NCBI GenBank assembly: GCA_023436395.1
Contig: JAEZJJ010000033.1
Span: 186,001 to 250,000 of the forward strand
DNA length: 64,000 nt
Direction: 5' to 3'
Origin: Bacillota bacterium
Lineage (GTDB): Bacteria > Bacillota > Clostridia > Lachnospirales > Cellulosilyticaceae
Below, piece after piece: positions 1 to 8,551 of the stretch. The notes below the pieces were generated by a model. That model had not been told where the DNA came from, ran no database searches, and saw only the letters and a program-made list of their open reading frames with translations. A program made the translations under genes and the position numbers. Every line of letters begins with the position of its first letter. The first letter of the stretch is position 1.

Positions 1-926
1 CAGATTGTTTCCAGAAGCTTCATTCTATGGGATATAGCTATTGTGATATTTCTTTTGGTAATACTTTCATGAGGCCAGATACAGGTGAAATATTAATATG
101 TGATAATGATAATGTTGTCATTAATGGTACAGCAAGAGCTAGTGTACAAGGAACTTTGGGTTTTATGGCCCCGGAGATTGTTAGAGGAGAAAAAGGGCCA
201 ACTACGGAAACAGATTTATTTTCTTTAGCTGTTTTATTATTTTATATGTTTATGTTGCATCATCCTTTAGAAGGAGCTACAGAAGCTAGTATTAAGTGTT
301 TTGATTTTAAGGCAAAACAGCAACTTTATGGTCAGAAGCCAGTTTTTATTTGGGATCCTATGGATTGTTCTAATAGGCCAATAGCTGGATATCAAGAGAA
401 TGCGATTATCTATTGGCATTTATATCCTCAATATATCAAAGAACTTTTCATAAATGCTTTTACAGAAGGAATGCATTATCCTAATAAACGTATAGTAGAA
501 AATCAATGGAAAAGAGCTTTTATAAGATTAGAAGATAGTATTGTTTATTGTAATCATTGTGGTGCTGAGAACTTTTATGAAGATCAAAGTCATATAGGAG
601 CAAGTACAATTTGTTGGTGTTGTAATCAAGTAGTTGGGGCTAGTGTAGTACTTATCTTAGGAGAAAGACTCATTGTATTAAATAAAGATACGGTAATATA
701 TGAACATCATTTTCATCAAGATTTTGATTTTACACCTATTGCTGCTGTATCAAGACATCCTCTGGAACACCATAAATGGGGAATACAAAATAGAGGAAGT
801 AAGAGTTGGCATGTTAAAACTTTAGATGGAGCTATGAGAGTAGTAGATCCAGGTAAAAGTGTGACGTTATTAGCAGGAACGGTTATTGATTTTGGAATAG
901 GGAATATACTAGGAATAATTAAATAA
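1..926 (+). CDS. Ser/Thr protein kinase, C-terminal part (5' end outside window)
   Basis: The reading frame is open to the left edge (codons from base 3), so the ATG at 27 is internal and the N-lobe with the ATP loop is missing. Visible kinase elements are a catalytic loop YCDISFGN (catalytic Asp at about base 45), a metal-binding DND in place of the usual DFG (about 102-110), and APE inside GFMAPEIV (about 168). After the kinase fold comes a CxxC...CxxC zinc ribbon (CNHCG near 550, CWCCN near 612-626). A beta-rich tail follows, ending in DFGIGNILGIIK, which recalls FHA-like C-terminal domains. It probably phosphorylates protein partners such as the vWA or Sel1 protein encoded next door. The following vWA and PP2C genes match the kinase/vWA/PP2C triads known from Ter-type stress systems; that assignment is inference. 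The kinase call itself is firm. Confidence 0.85.
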   Translation, partial: DCFQKLHSMGYSYCDISFGNTFMRPDTGEILICDNDNVVINGTARASVQGTLGFMAPEIVRGEKGPTTETDLFSLAVLLFYMFMLHHPLEGATEASIKCFDFKAKQQLYGQKPVFIWDPMDCSNRPIAGYQENAIIYWHLYPQYIKELFINAFTEGMHYPNKRIVENQWKRAFIRLEDSIVYCNHCGAENFYEDQSHIGASTICWCCNQVVGASVVLILGERLIVLNKDTVIYEHHFHQDFDFTPIAAVSRHPLEHHKWGIQNRGSKSWHVKTLDGAMRVVDPGKSVTLLAGTVIDFGIGNILGIIK

Positions 927-954
927 TAAAAATAAAAAGAGAGTGAGAGGAGGA

Positions 955-979
955 TTTAGTAAAGTATAACTTTACTAAA
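955..979 (+). promoter_or_regulatory. Perfect 11-bp hairpin between SD and start codon of the vWA gene
   Basis: Arms TTTAGTAAAGT (955-965) and ACTTTACTAAA (969-979) are perfect reverse complements around the loop ATA. A strong SD, AGGAGG (948-953), lies just before it and the ATG at 987 just after. Linear spacing from SD to ATG is 33 nt, too long to work. With the hairpin folded out it becomes 8 nt, close to ideal. The sequence is direct observation; a role in bridging SD and start is inference. Confidence 0.6.
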
Positions 980-986
980 AAAGAAG

Positions 987-1694
987 ATGATAGAAGGATT
1001 AAAAAGACCAGGTGGAGAAATGGCAGCTAGGCCGTTACATTTTATATGGTTAGTAGATTGTTCAGGTTCGATGATAGGTGAAAAAATACAATCTCTTAAT
1101 TATGCAATTAAGCAAGCTATTCCTGATATGCAGGCAGCAGCTGAGGAAAACCCAAATGCACAGCTTTATGTGCGAGCTATTACCTTTTCAGAAGGAGCAA
1201 ATTGGCATATTGCATCCCCTACTCCTGTGCAGGATTTTGAATGGTTAGATGTAGAAGCGGGTGGATTAACAGATTTAGGAAAGGCGCTAGAATTAGTGGC
1301 TACTCAGTTAGAAATGCCACCTATGCCGGAACGTGCTTTGCCTCCTGTACTGGTGTTGCTTTCAGATGGACAACCTACAGATATGTATGAGAAGGCACTT
1401 AACCAACTTTTAAGTTTACCCTGGGGAAAAAAGGCTGTAAAATTAGCTATTGCTATAGGTAGTGATGCGGATAAAGAAGTATTAGCACGGTTTATAGATC
1501 ATCCAGAAATACCAGTTTTAGAAGCTAACAATCCAGCAGCACTTGTGAAATATATAAAATGGGCTTCTACAGTGACTAAGCAAGTATCTATGCCTCATAG
1601 TCAAGTGACTAAGGAAGAAGGCGTAGGTAGTGTACCTATAGATTTAGGAACACTACCTATTATTCAGGCAGACACTGAACTTGATGTGTGGTAA
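987..1694 (+). CDS. von Willebrand factor A domain protein (TerY-like)
   Basis: This 235-residue protein is essentially a single vWA domain. The MIDAS metal site is complete: DCSGS (DxSxS) near residue 24, the Thr in GGLTDLG near 92, and Asp in LLSDGQPTD near 127. No signal peptide or membrane segment is seen, so it should be a cytoplasmic adaptor binding partners through a divalent metal. The ATG at 987 is used because the SD reaches it across the hairpin at 955-979. An alternative ATG at 1020 has a weaker GGTGGAG upstream and would give the usual vWA start just before the first strand. It lies between a kinase and a PP2C phosphatase, as TerY-type vWA proteins do. The stop falls just before the phosphatase start. 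Confidence 0.8.
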   Translation: MIEGLKRPGGEMAARPLHFIWLVDCSGSMIGEKIQSLNYAIKQAIPDMQAAAEENPNAQLYVRAITFSEGANWHIASPTPVQDFEWLDVEAGGLTDLGKALELVATQLEMPPMPERALPPVLVLLSDGQPTDMYEKALNQLLSLPWGKKAVKLAIAIGSDADKEVLARFIDHPEIPVLEANNPAALVKYIKWASTVTKQVSMPHSQVTKEEGVGSVPIDLGTLPIIQADTELDVW

Positions 1695-1699
1695 ATGTT

Positions 1700-2506
1700 A
1701 TGGAGTGGAAAATAATCAAAGCATGTGAGACAGGAGTATCCCATATAATGAGACAACTACCTTGTCAAGATGCCATTAAAACTAATTTTTTTTCCCAAGA
1801 AAGCTTTATCTGTGCCATAGCTGATGGACATGGAAGTACAACTTGCCCTTATAGTGATGAAGGAGCTCAGATTGCAGTTACTATTAGTTTATCTATTATA
1901 GAAACACTTATATGGCAGAATGAAGAAACTTCTTTATATGAGCTTTTACAAAGTATTAAAGAAATACAGTTGCCTAAATGGGTCGAGAAGGAATGGAAAG
2001 AGCAAGTTGCATTTCATCATCGACAAAAAGGTAGAGGGGACTATCTCAAAGCAGAACATATGTGGAAGCTTTATGGTAGCACCCTTATTATTTTATGGGT
2101 GATGCCAGACTTTATTTTTGCAATGCAGATAGGAGATGGTGATATATTACAAGTAGACGAAATGGGTGAAACTAAACATTTTATAGCGAGTGATAAGCAA
2201 TATGGGGTAGAAACTTATTCATTATGCCAAAATGCATGTTGGCGCTATTTTAAACATCGATTAGTTCCTATTAAAAAGGGAAAGTCACCCTGTTTATTTT
2301 TAATAAGTACAGATGGTTATGCAAATAGTTTTACATGTGAAGCAGACTTTTTAAAGGTTGGAGAAGATTATTTGAATCTCATTAAGACATATGATCAGGA
2401 TATTTTGACACATCAATTGCCTATTTGGCTCAAAGAAGCTTCAAGAGAAGGTAGTGGTGATGATATTACCTTGGCTGTTATTTATCAAAGTAATATAAGG
2501 AGGTAA
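1700..2506 (+). CDS. PP2C-family protein phosphatase
   Basis: A Mg/Mn-dependent Ser/Thr phosphatase of about 268 residues, probably reversing the upstream kinase. Metal-binding motifs are ADGHGS near residue 43, GDGD near 146, STDGYANS near 204 and SGDDITLAV near the end; all key aspartates are present. The domain fills the protein, and no membrane segment is seen. The start is uncertain. ATG 1700 gives the N-terminus MEWKII and lies just after the vWA stop, while GTG 1688 overlaps that gene. Neither has a good SD, so translation is probably coupled to the vWA gene. The neighbours on both sides make this a kinase/phosphatase switch module. Confidence 0.85.
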   Translation: MEWKIIKACETGVSHIMRQLPCQDAIKTNFFSQESFICAIADGHGSTTCPYSDEGAQIAVTISLSIIETLIWQNEETSLYELLQSIKEIQLPKWVEKEWKEQVAFHHRQKGRGDYLKAEHMWKLYGSTLIILWVMPDFIFAMQIGDGDILQVDEMGETKHFIASDKQYGVETYSLCQNACWRYFKHRLVPIKKGKSPCLFLISTDGYANSFTCEADFLKVGEDYLNLIKTYDQDILTHQLPIWLKEASREGSGDDITLAVIYQSNIRR

Positions 2507-2510
2507 ATTA

Positions 2511-3563
2511 ATGCAAAAGGAAATTATTAAAAAACTTATTTTTCTTAAAGAGACATATGGTGAAGAACTTTTCGATCAACCTAAAAGGTTATTAGCTTTT
2601 ATTAAAGATTATTTTCCTTTTGCTAAGATTGAACATTATCTCCTTGAAAAGAGTATGAGTTTTGGGGTATATAAAAGGTTAAGTAATGGTTATCCAACAC
2701 GATATTTATTGGAAAGGCAGGAATGTATTCGTTTATTGCATGAGGAAGGATTCATGGATCGATCTTTAGCAGAAGCAGCGGTAGCTCTATGGATGGATTT
2801 CATTAAGAGAGAAAATAATGAAGACAATGTTTTTAGTGATGATAAGCTATTAGGTGAAAAATTAAATCAGGTAGTTAAAAAGTGCCAATTTGAACAACAA
2901 GTATATCTACCAGAAAGTATTAATATCATCTTACATAAAGCAAATAGCTATTATAGTGGAGAAGGTGTTACGAGAAATGTAAAGGAAGCTATTAAATGGT
3001 ATGAAAAGGCTGCTAATATAGGACATGTAGACTCAATGATTACTTTGGGGAATTTTTATTATATGGGGCAAGATATCTTAAGAGACTATAAAAAAGCTTT
3101 TAAATGGTACACCAAGGCTGTTAACTTAGGAAGTGCAACGGCAATGAATTATATAGGTAATATGTACTATGAAGGAAAAGGTGTTAATAAGAATTTGGAA
3201 AAGGCAATGTTATTCTATGAAAGAGCGGCTTGTAAGGGACATTATACAGCAATGTTTAATATGGGCTATATTTATTATGAGCAGCATATGAAAGGTTGGG
3301 ATTTGCCTTTTGAAAAGTACTTAGAAGCAGCTAAAACAGGAGATTTAGAGGCAATGGGGCATGTAGCTTATAGTTATCATACAGGAAGCGGAATTACCCA
3401 AAATTATGAAGAAGCCTTTCATTGGTATCAAGTAGCTGCTAATGAGGGGCAAGCCTCAGCAATGATTTGGCTCGCCTATTTATATTTGAATGGACAAGGT
3501 ACCCAAAAGGATTATCATCAAGCAGCTTATTGGTGTAAAAAAGTGATAAATATATATGAATAA
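2511..3563 (+). CDS. Sel1-repeat protein, probable partner of the kinase/vWA/PP2C cassette
   Basis: A 350-residue cytoplasmic protein with a helical N-terminal domain (about residues 1-105) and five or six Sel1/TPR-like repeats (about 140-345). A typical repeat has the pattern A-WYxKAANxGxxxAMxxLGxxYYxGxG. The N-terminal part, ending in AEAAVALWMDF, resembles the small domain that precedes repeat or effector domains in many bacterial signalling proteins; this is from memory of the family. The start has an excellent SD, AGGAGG, 8 bases upstream, and the gene begins 5 nt after the PP2C stop, so it is in the same operon. Sel1 repeats bind proteins, so it may be scaffold or substrate of the kinase. 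No terminator is evident before the his promoter. Confidence 0.8.
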   Translation: MQKEIIKKLIFLKETYGEELFDQPKRLLAFIKDYFPFAKIEHYLLEKSMSFGVYKRLSNGYPTRYLLERQECIRLLHEEGFMDRSLAEAAVALWMDFIKRENNEDNVFSDDKLLGEKLNQVVKKCQFEQQVYLPESINIILHKANSYYSGEGVTRNVKEAIKWYEKAANIGHVDSMITLGNFYYMGQDILRDYKKAFKWYTKAVNLGSATAMNYIGNMYYEGKGVNKNLEKAMLFYERAACKGHYTAMFNMGYIYYEQHMKGWDLPFEKYLEAAKTGDLEAMGHVAYSYHTGSGITQNYEEAFHWYQVAANEGQASAMIWLAYLYLNGQGTQKDYHQAAYWCKKVINIYE

Positions 3564-3574
3564 TATATATAATA

Positions 3575-3603
3575 TTGATTTTTATAAGATATATAGGTAT
3601 ACT
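3575..3603 (+). promoter_or_regulatory. Sigma-A promoter of the histidine operon
   Basis: TTGATT (3575-3580), 17-nt spacer, TATACT (3598-3603). The predicted transcript start is about 40 nt before the hisZ ATG. The short leader shows no T-box or histidine-rich leader peptide, so attenuation control is not visible here. Confidence 0.65.
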
Positions 3604-3649
3604 TACTTTAATAATTTAATACTTTACCATAATAAAGTGAGGAGAAACA

Positions 3650-4918
3650 ATGAAAAACTATGCACTACATATACCAGAAGGTGTAAAAGATTATACAGGA
3701 GAAGAAGCTACTTTAAAAGGGAACATTCAAGACCAAGTAAAAAAGGTCTTTGAGGGATATAGTTATCACTGGGTAGAAACACCTACTTTTGAATATTTAG
3801 ATGTTTTCACAACAGAGAAAGAAGGATTTCAATCGCCAAGTCTATATAAATTTGTTAATAGACAAGGTGAAATGTTAGCACTCCGTAGTGATATGACAAG
3901 GGCCATTGCAAGAGTGATTGGCATGCAGAAAGTAGATGCCATTATGCCAAAACGTTATGCGTATATGACTAATAGTTTTAGATACCCGGAACGTTATCAA
4001 GGAAAGCTTCATGAATTTACACAAGCAGGCGTAGAACTAATTGGGAACAATAGTATAGAGGCAGATGCAGAGGTAATCAAACTAGCTATTACTGCGTTGA
4101 GGAAGGTTGGTGTTACAGACTTTACCGTACATATTGGAAGTAGTCAGTTCTTAAAATATACATTAAATGATTTAGGACTAGGGGAAGAAGCTGTAGAGAA
4201 GGTTTATGAGGCAATTGATCAAAAGAATGCAGTACTATTAAAAGAAGTTTTACAAGAAGCTATCCAAGATCAAGAGACTTTAAGTTTGTTATTAGAACTA
4301 ATTGAGTGTGCAGGACATATTGATTTATTACGTAGTGTAAAAAAGAAGATTAGTAGTCCAAAGGCTGCAAAGGCATTGGAAGATTTAGAAGCCCTTTACG
4401 AACTTTTGGAGGATTATAATGTAAGTGAATCTATTTTGTTTAACTTTAGTTTATTGTCCTATGGAAATTATTATACAGGTATGATGTTTCAAGTATTTAC
4501 ACCTCTTATAGGAACAGCCATTGTAGAAGGTGGACGTTACGATAAGCTTTTAGAAGCATTTGGTAAGGATTTGCCAGCTGTCGGTTTTGGGATGCATATT
4601 AATGCCATTTTACAGCGCCTTATTAAGCAAAAACCACTCGTATCACTTTATCATAACAGCACATTAGTAGTAGCCAATAAAAATACGCGTAAAATTTGTA
4701 ATGAAGTGAGTGATCATCATCGTGCAAGTGGTATGGTTATTGAAACTAGTTTTACAGATAATATTGAAGAGGCTAAAGCTTATGCCAAAAAAGTAGGCAT
4801 GGGTGGCATCTTGTATTATAAAGACTATAACAAAGTAGAAGTATATAATTTATTAGAGGGCACAGTACAAGAAGTGACAATTAACGAACTTTATAATGGT
4901 GAAGATGAGGGGAGATAA
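3650..4918 (+). CDS. hisZ: ATP phosphoribosyltransferase regulatory subunit HisZ
   Basis: HisZ is a catalytically dead relative of histidyl-tRNA synthetase that pairs with short-form HisG to form the first, feedback-controlled enzyme of histidine synthesis. The 422-residue length and class II synthetase core motifs fit: EGVKDYTGEEA near the N-terminus, LRSDMTRAIARV near residue 80, and RYPERYQGKLHEFTQAGVE near 110. The C-terminal anticodon-binding domain of a true HisRS is reduced. GAGGAG lies upstream of the start. It is first in the operon and its 3' end abuts hisG, which is short form and needs HisZ. A genuine hisS is less likely given length and context. Confidence 0.92.
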   Translation: MKNYALHIPEGVKDYTGEEATLKGNIQDQVKKVFEGYSYHWVETPTFEYLDVFTTEKEGFQSPSLYKFVNRQGEMLALRSDMTRAIARVIGMQKVDAIMPKRYAYMTNSFRYPERYQGKLHEFTQAGVELIGNNSIEADAEVIKLAITALRKVGVTDFTVHIGSSQFLKYTLNDLGLGEEAVEKVYEAIDQKNAVLLKEVLQEAIQDQETLSLLLELIECAGHIDLLRSVKKKISSPKAAKALEDLEALYELLEDYNVSESILFNFSLLSYGNYYTGMMFQVFTPLIGTAIVEGGRYDKLLEAFGKDLPAVGFGMHINAILQRLIKQKPLVSLYHNSTLVVANKNTRKICNEVSDHHRASGMVIETSFTDNIEEAKAYAKKVGMGGILYYKDYNKVEVYNLLEGTVQEVTINELYNGEDEGR

Positions 4919-4922
4919 AAAG

Positions 4923-5564
4923 ATGAGTCAAATTACTTTTGCTTTAGCTAAAGGCAGGTTAGCAGAAAAAGCCATGAGAGTACTCAAAGAGTTAGATATT
5001 ACTTGTAAGGAGATGGAAGAGGAGAGCCGTAAGCTTTTATTTACAAGTGATGATGGTAAATATCATTTCTTTTTATCCAAGGCTTCAGATGTACCTACTT
5101 ATGTGGATTATGGTGTTGCCGATATTGGTATCGTAGGAAAAGATACTATTTTAGAAGAAAATAGAGCAGTTTATGAGGTCATTGATTTAGGATTTGGTGC
5201 ATGTAAAATGGCAGTGGCAGGAAAACCAGAGAAAAAGGAACTTTTGGAAAGTGGTGGACTTATTCGTATTGCTACCAAGTATCCAGCTATTGCAAAGAAA
5301 TATTTTGAAAAGACCAATCGACCAGTGGAGATTATTAAGCTTCATGGATCTGTGGAACTAGGTCCAATTGTAGGGCTATCAGATGTTATTGTAGATATTG
5401 TAGAAAGTGGAAAAACTTTAGCAGAAAATGGGTTAGTAGTCTTAGAAGACATTGAACCTTTATCTGCTCGGTGTATTGTAAATACTGCGAGTCTAAAGGT
5501 GAAACATAGTGAAATGAGAAGTCTTTTAAATAATATTGAAATGAAAATGGGGGAGCGTAAATGA
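4923..5564 (+). CDS. hisG: ATP phosphoribosyltransferase, short form
   Basis: Catalyses condensation of ATP with PRPP to phosphoribosyl-ATP, the committed step of histidine synthesis. It is about 213 residues with ALAKGRLAEKA at the N-terminus and a PRPP-binding region near DVIVDIVESGKTL. It lacks the roughly 80-residue C-terminal regulatory domain of long-form HisG, matching the presence of hisZ. The ATG at 4923 is chosen because AGGGGAG sits 8 bases upstream and the protein then starts MSQITFALAKGR. An in-frame ATG at 4896 lies inside hisZ. The stop overlaps the hisD start as ATGA. Confidence 0.93.
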   Translation: MSQITFALAKGRLAEKAMRVLKELDITCKEMEEESRKLLFTSDDGKYHFFLSKASDVPTYVDYGVADIGIVGKDTILEENRAVYEVIDLGFGACKMAVAGKPEKKELLESGGLIRIATKYPAIAKKYFEKTNRPVEIIKLHGSVELGPIVGLSDVIVDIVESGKTLAENGLVVLEDIEPLSARCIVNTASLKVKHSEMRSLLNNIEMKMGERK

Positions 5565-6865
5565 TTAAAATTATTGAGAGTGTAGAAGCCAAACAAGCTT
5601 TTTTAAATCAATTAGAAGTAAGAGGCAATATGGATACAGGAGAATATGCCTTAGCAGCTAAGAAAATTGTTGATCGTGTTCGCCATGAAAAGGATGCAGC
5701 ACTTTTTGAATATACGGGAATGTGGGATTGTGCCATGATTCATGGGAAAAATGTGAAAGTAAGTGTGGAAGAGATGAAAGTGGCGTATGAGAACCTAGAG
5801 CCGGACCTCCAAGATGCTATTACTCTTTCAGCAGCTCGTATTGAAAACTTTCATCAAAAACAAAAACAAAACACCTGGATTGACGTAAAGGAAAATGGTG
5901 AAATCTTAGGACAGCGTGTTACACCTTTAGAAAAAGTAGGGGTTTATGTTCCAGGAGGAAAGGCTGCTTATCCTTCATCTGTATTAATGAATGTAATACC
6001 AGCTAAGGTTGCAGGAGTGGAGCGAATTGTAATGGTTACACCTGCTTCTAAGACAGGGGAATTGCCACAAGAAGTATTAGCAGCAGCTTATATTGCAGGG
6101 GTGACAGAAGCTTATAAAATAGGAGGAGCTCAAGCAATAGCTGCTTTAGCTTTTGGAACAGAGACTATTCCTAAAGTGGATAAGATTGTAGGACCAGGTA
6201 ACATCTACGTGACCTTAGCAAAAAGAGAAGTTTTTGGGTATGTTAATATTGACTCTATTGCTGGACCAAGTGAAATACTGATAGTGGCTGATGAAAGTGC
6301 TAACCCTACTTTTGTGGCAGCAGATCTTTTATCACAAGCAGAGCATGATGAACTTGCCTCAGCAGTACTCATTACAACAAGTAAAGAGCTTGCGTGTGCT
6401 GTTAATAAGGAAGTTACTCGCTTTTATGAAACTATGCCACGTAAAGAAATTTTAAGTGCTTCTTTAAAGAATTACTGTGCTATTTTTATTGAAGACAGTA
6501 TAGAGAGTGCATGTGAGTTAGCTAACACTATTGCACCAGAACATTTAGAACTAGCAGTAAGTGCTCCTTTTGAGGTGTTGACACGTATTAAAAATGCAGG
6601 GGCAATTTTCCTAGGGCACTATACACCAGAACCAGTAGGGGATTATATGGCAGGACCAAATCATGTGTTACCAACTAATGGAACTGCAAGGTTCTTCTCA
6701 CCCTTGGGCGTAGATGATTTTATTAAGAAGAGTAGTATTTTATCTTTTACAAGAGAAGCATTAATGCCAATAGGTAAACCTATCGTACGTTTTGCAGAAA
6801 GTGAAAGATTATTTGCTCATGCCTTATCGGTGCAGGTGAGGCTAGATGAGGAGGGTAAACGATGA
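5561..6865 (+). CDS. hisD: Histidinol dehydrogenase
   Basis: Performs the last two oxidations, L-histidinol to histidinal to histidine, using NAD and a zinc ion. The length of 434 residues is normal. Family motifs are visible: GVYVPGGKAAYPSSVLMN near residue 129, the glycine-rich VGPGNIYV near 215, LLSQAEHDE with the Gln and His zinc ligands near 258, and GPNHVLPT with a further His near the C-terminus. It overlaps hisG and hisC by 4 nt each, so translation is probably coupled. Confidence 0.96.
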   Translation: MIKIIESVEAKQAFLNQLEVRGNMDTGEYALAAKKIVDRVRHEKDAALFEYTGMWDCAMIHGKNVKVSVEEMKVAYENLEPDLQDAITLSAARIENFHQKQKQNTWIDVKENGEILGQRVTPLEKVGVYVPGGKAAYPSSVLMNVIPAKVAGVERIVMVTPASKTGELPQEVLAAAYIAGVTEAYKIGGAQAIAALAFGTETIPKVDKIVGPGNIYVTLAKREVFGYVNIDSIAGPSEILIVADESANPTFVAADLLSQAEHDELASAVLITTSKELACAVNKEVTRFYETMPRKEILSASLKNYCAIFIEDSIESACELANTIAPEHLELAVSAPFEVLTRIKNAGAIFLGHYTPEPVGDYMAGPNHVLPTNGTARFFSPLGVDDFIKKSSILSFTREALMPIGKPIVRFAESERLFAHALSVQVRLDEEGKR

Positions 6866-7908
6866 TTCCTTATTTAAGAGAACGTTTTGCAAGCCTAACG
6901 CCTTACCATTCTCCATATCTTACTGAAGGTGTGCTCCTCAATTCCAATGAAAGTCCTTATAGTGTACCAAAAGAACTTATTGCATATATGAAGGAGCGAG
7001 TAGAGGATTTACTTGTTAATCGTTATCCAGATACAGATAGCCTAGAACTCGCTCATGCAATTGCTAGAACCTATCAACTTAAAGTAGAAAATATAGTGTG
7101 TGGAGTAGGCTCTGATGAACTTATTGACTGCATTTTGGGAAGTACATTAGAAGAATTTGATAAGGTACTGATACCCTATCCCTCTTTTAGTATGTATGGT
7201 CAGTTTACACAACTTAATAGTGGGACACTCATTAAAGTCCCACTTCACAAAGATTTTACATATGATATTGAGGCAATAAAAGAAGCTGTTTGCAAAGAAC
7301 AACCGAAAGTGATTTTCTTGTGCAATCCTAATAACCCTACGGGGTGCAGTTTTACTAAAGAAGAAATAAAAAGTATCTTGGAAGTAGCAGAGGGACTTGT
7401 AGTAGTAGATGAAGCCTATGCTGAGTTTTGTGAAAAGGAAATTTCCATGATTCCTTATGTAAATGAATATAGCAACTTAATTGTTTTAAAGACATTTTCT
7501 AAAGCATATGCTTTAGCAGGTGTAAGAGTGGGATATGGTATTGCTTGTGAGCAAATTATTAATCTTATTAATACAGTAAGACCACCTTATAATGTGAATA
7601 TTTTCTCTCAAGCCATAGGTACTTGGGCAATTGAGCATCGAGATCTTTTTATAGAAAATGCTAAGCGTATTGTGGATAATAGAAAAATGTTAGAAAAAGG
7701 ATTAAAGAAACTGGGGTTAATGCCCTATCCGTCAGACGCTAATTTTGTATGGCTTACCCTGCCAGAGGGAATCTATGAAGCTTTAGAAGAAAAAAAGATT
7801 TATATTCGTAAAATAAAAGTAGATGATAGGGTATATTATCGCATTAATGCAGGAACACCAGAGGAAAATAATAAGCTTTTAGAAGTACTTGAGATATTAC
7901 TAAAATAA
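6862..7908 (+). CDS. hisC: Histidinol-phosphate aminotransferase
   Basis: A PLP-dependent class I/II aminotransferase converting imidazole acetol phosphate to histidinol phosphate. The 348-residue protein shows FLCNPNNPTG near residue 152, VDEAYAEF near 178 and the PLP lysine in LKTFSKAYALAGVRVGY near 213. It overlaps hisD by 4 nt. HisC needs a following histidinol-phosphatase, which is not encoded in this operon. Related aromatic aminotransferases are possible by sequence alone, but the context settles it. Confidence 0.93.
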   Translation: MIPYLRERFASLTPYHSPYLTEGVLLNSNESPYSVPKELIAYMKERVEDLLVNRYPDTDSLELAHAIARTYQLKVENIVCGVGSDELIDCILGSTLEEFDKVLIPYPSFSMYGQFTQLNSGTLIKVPLHKDFTYDIEAIKEAVCKEQPKVIFLCNPNNPTGCSFTKEEIKSILEVAEGLVVVDEAYAEFCEKEISMIPYVNEYSNLIVLKTFSKAYALAGVRVGYGIACEQIINLINTVRPPYNVNIFSQAIGTWAIEHRDLFIENAKRIVDNRKMLEKGLKKLGLMPYPSDANFVWLTLPEGIYEALEEKKIYIRKIKVDDRVYYRINAGTPEENNKLLEVLEILLK

Positions 7909-7959
7909 GGATTTTTAATTTGATAAAGTTAATAAAGTATACAGAAAAGGAGGTTAGTT

Positions 7960-8550
7960 ATGAGAAGTGCACAGATTAAAAGAAATACAGCAGAAACACA
8001 GATTACGCTCAGTTTAAATATTGATGGAGAAGGTAAAACAGAAATACAGACAGGAGTCGGATTTTTTAATCATATGCTTACCCATATAGGAAAACATTCC
8101 TTAAGTGACTTAAAAGTGGATACAATAGGGGATACGGAAATTGATTGTCATCATACAGTAGAAGATACAGGTATCGTTTTAGGTGAGGCTATTAAAGCAG
8201 CTCTTGGGAATAAAGAGGGTATTAATCGTTACGGGCATGCTATTGTACCAATGGATGAGGCCTTAGTACTTTGTGCAGTAGACCTTTCAGGAAGGCCCTA
8301 TGTAGATGTAGATACTCCATTTACTATTGATCGTTTAGGGGATTTTGAAGTGGAAATGGTAGAAGAATTTTTTAGAGCAGTAGCAGTGCATGCAGGAATG
8401 AACTTGCACATCCAAGTACTTAGAGGAAAGAATAATCATCATATTATTGAAGGCATGTGTAAAGCTTTTGCAAAAGCGATGTTACAAGCAATGACCCTTA
8501 ACCCACGTATTAAGGGAGTGCCCTCTACAAAAGGCATGTTGGAGGTATAA
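7960..8550 (+). CDS. hisB: Imidazoleglycerol-phosphate dehydratase
   Basis: Dehydrates imidazole glycerol phosphate to imidazole acetol phosphate with two manganese ions. At 196 residues it is the single-function form, without the N-terminal histidinol-phosphatase domain of enterobacterial HisB. Metal-binding motifs are DCHHTVEDTG near residue 65 and NNHHIIEG near 155, with FFNHML and AVHAGMN also present. AAGGAGG lies 8 nt upstream. It follows hisC by 51 nt and precedes hisH by a single base. Confidence 0.95.
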   Translation: MRSAQIKRNTAETQITLSLNIDGEGKTEIQTGVGFFNHMLTHIGKHSLSDLKVDTIGDTEIDCHHTVEDTGIVLGEAIKAALGNKEGINRYGHAIVPMDEALVLCAVDLSGRPYVDVDTPFTIDRLGDFEVEMVEEFFRAVAVHAGMNLHIQVLRGKNNHHIIEGMCKAFAKAMLQAMTLNPRIKGVPSTKGMLEV

Positions 8551-8551
8551 G

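Noticed and set aside
27..29. ATG at 27 as start of the kinase gene
   Set aside because: The frame is open upstream to the window edge, and this Met is only six codons before the catalytic Asp, so the gene must begin outside the window.
3556..3753. Small plus-strand frame across the his promoter and hisZ start
   Set aside because: It runs through the promoter and out of frame into hisZ, has no SD, and its product is low-complexity basic sequence.
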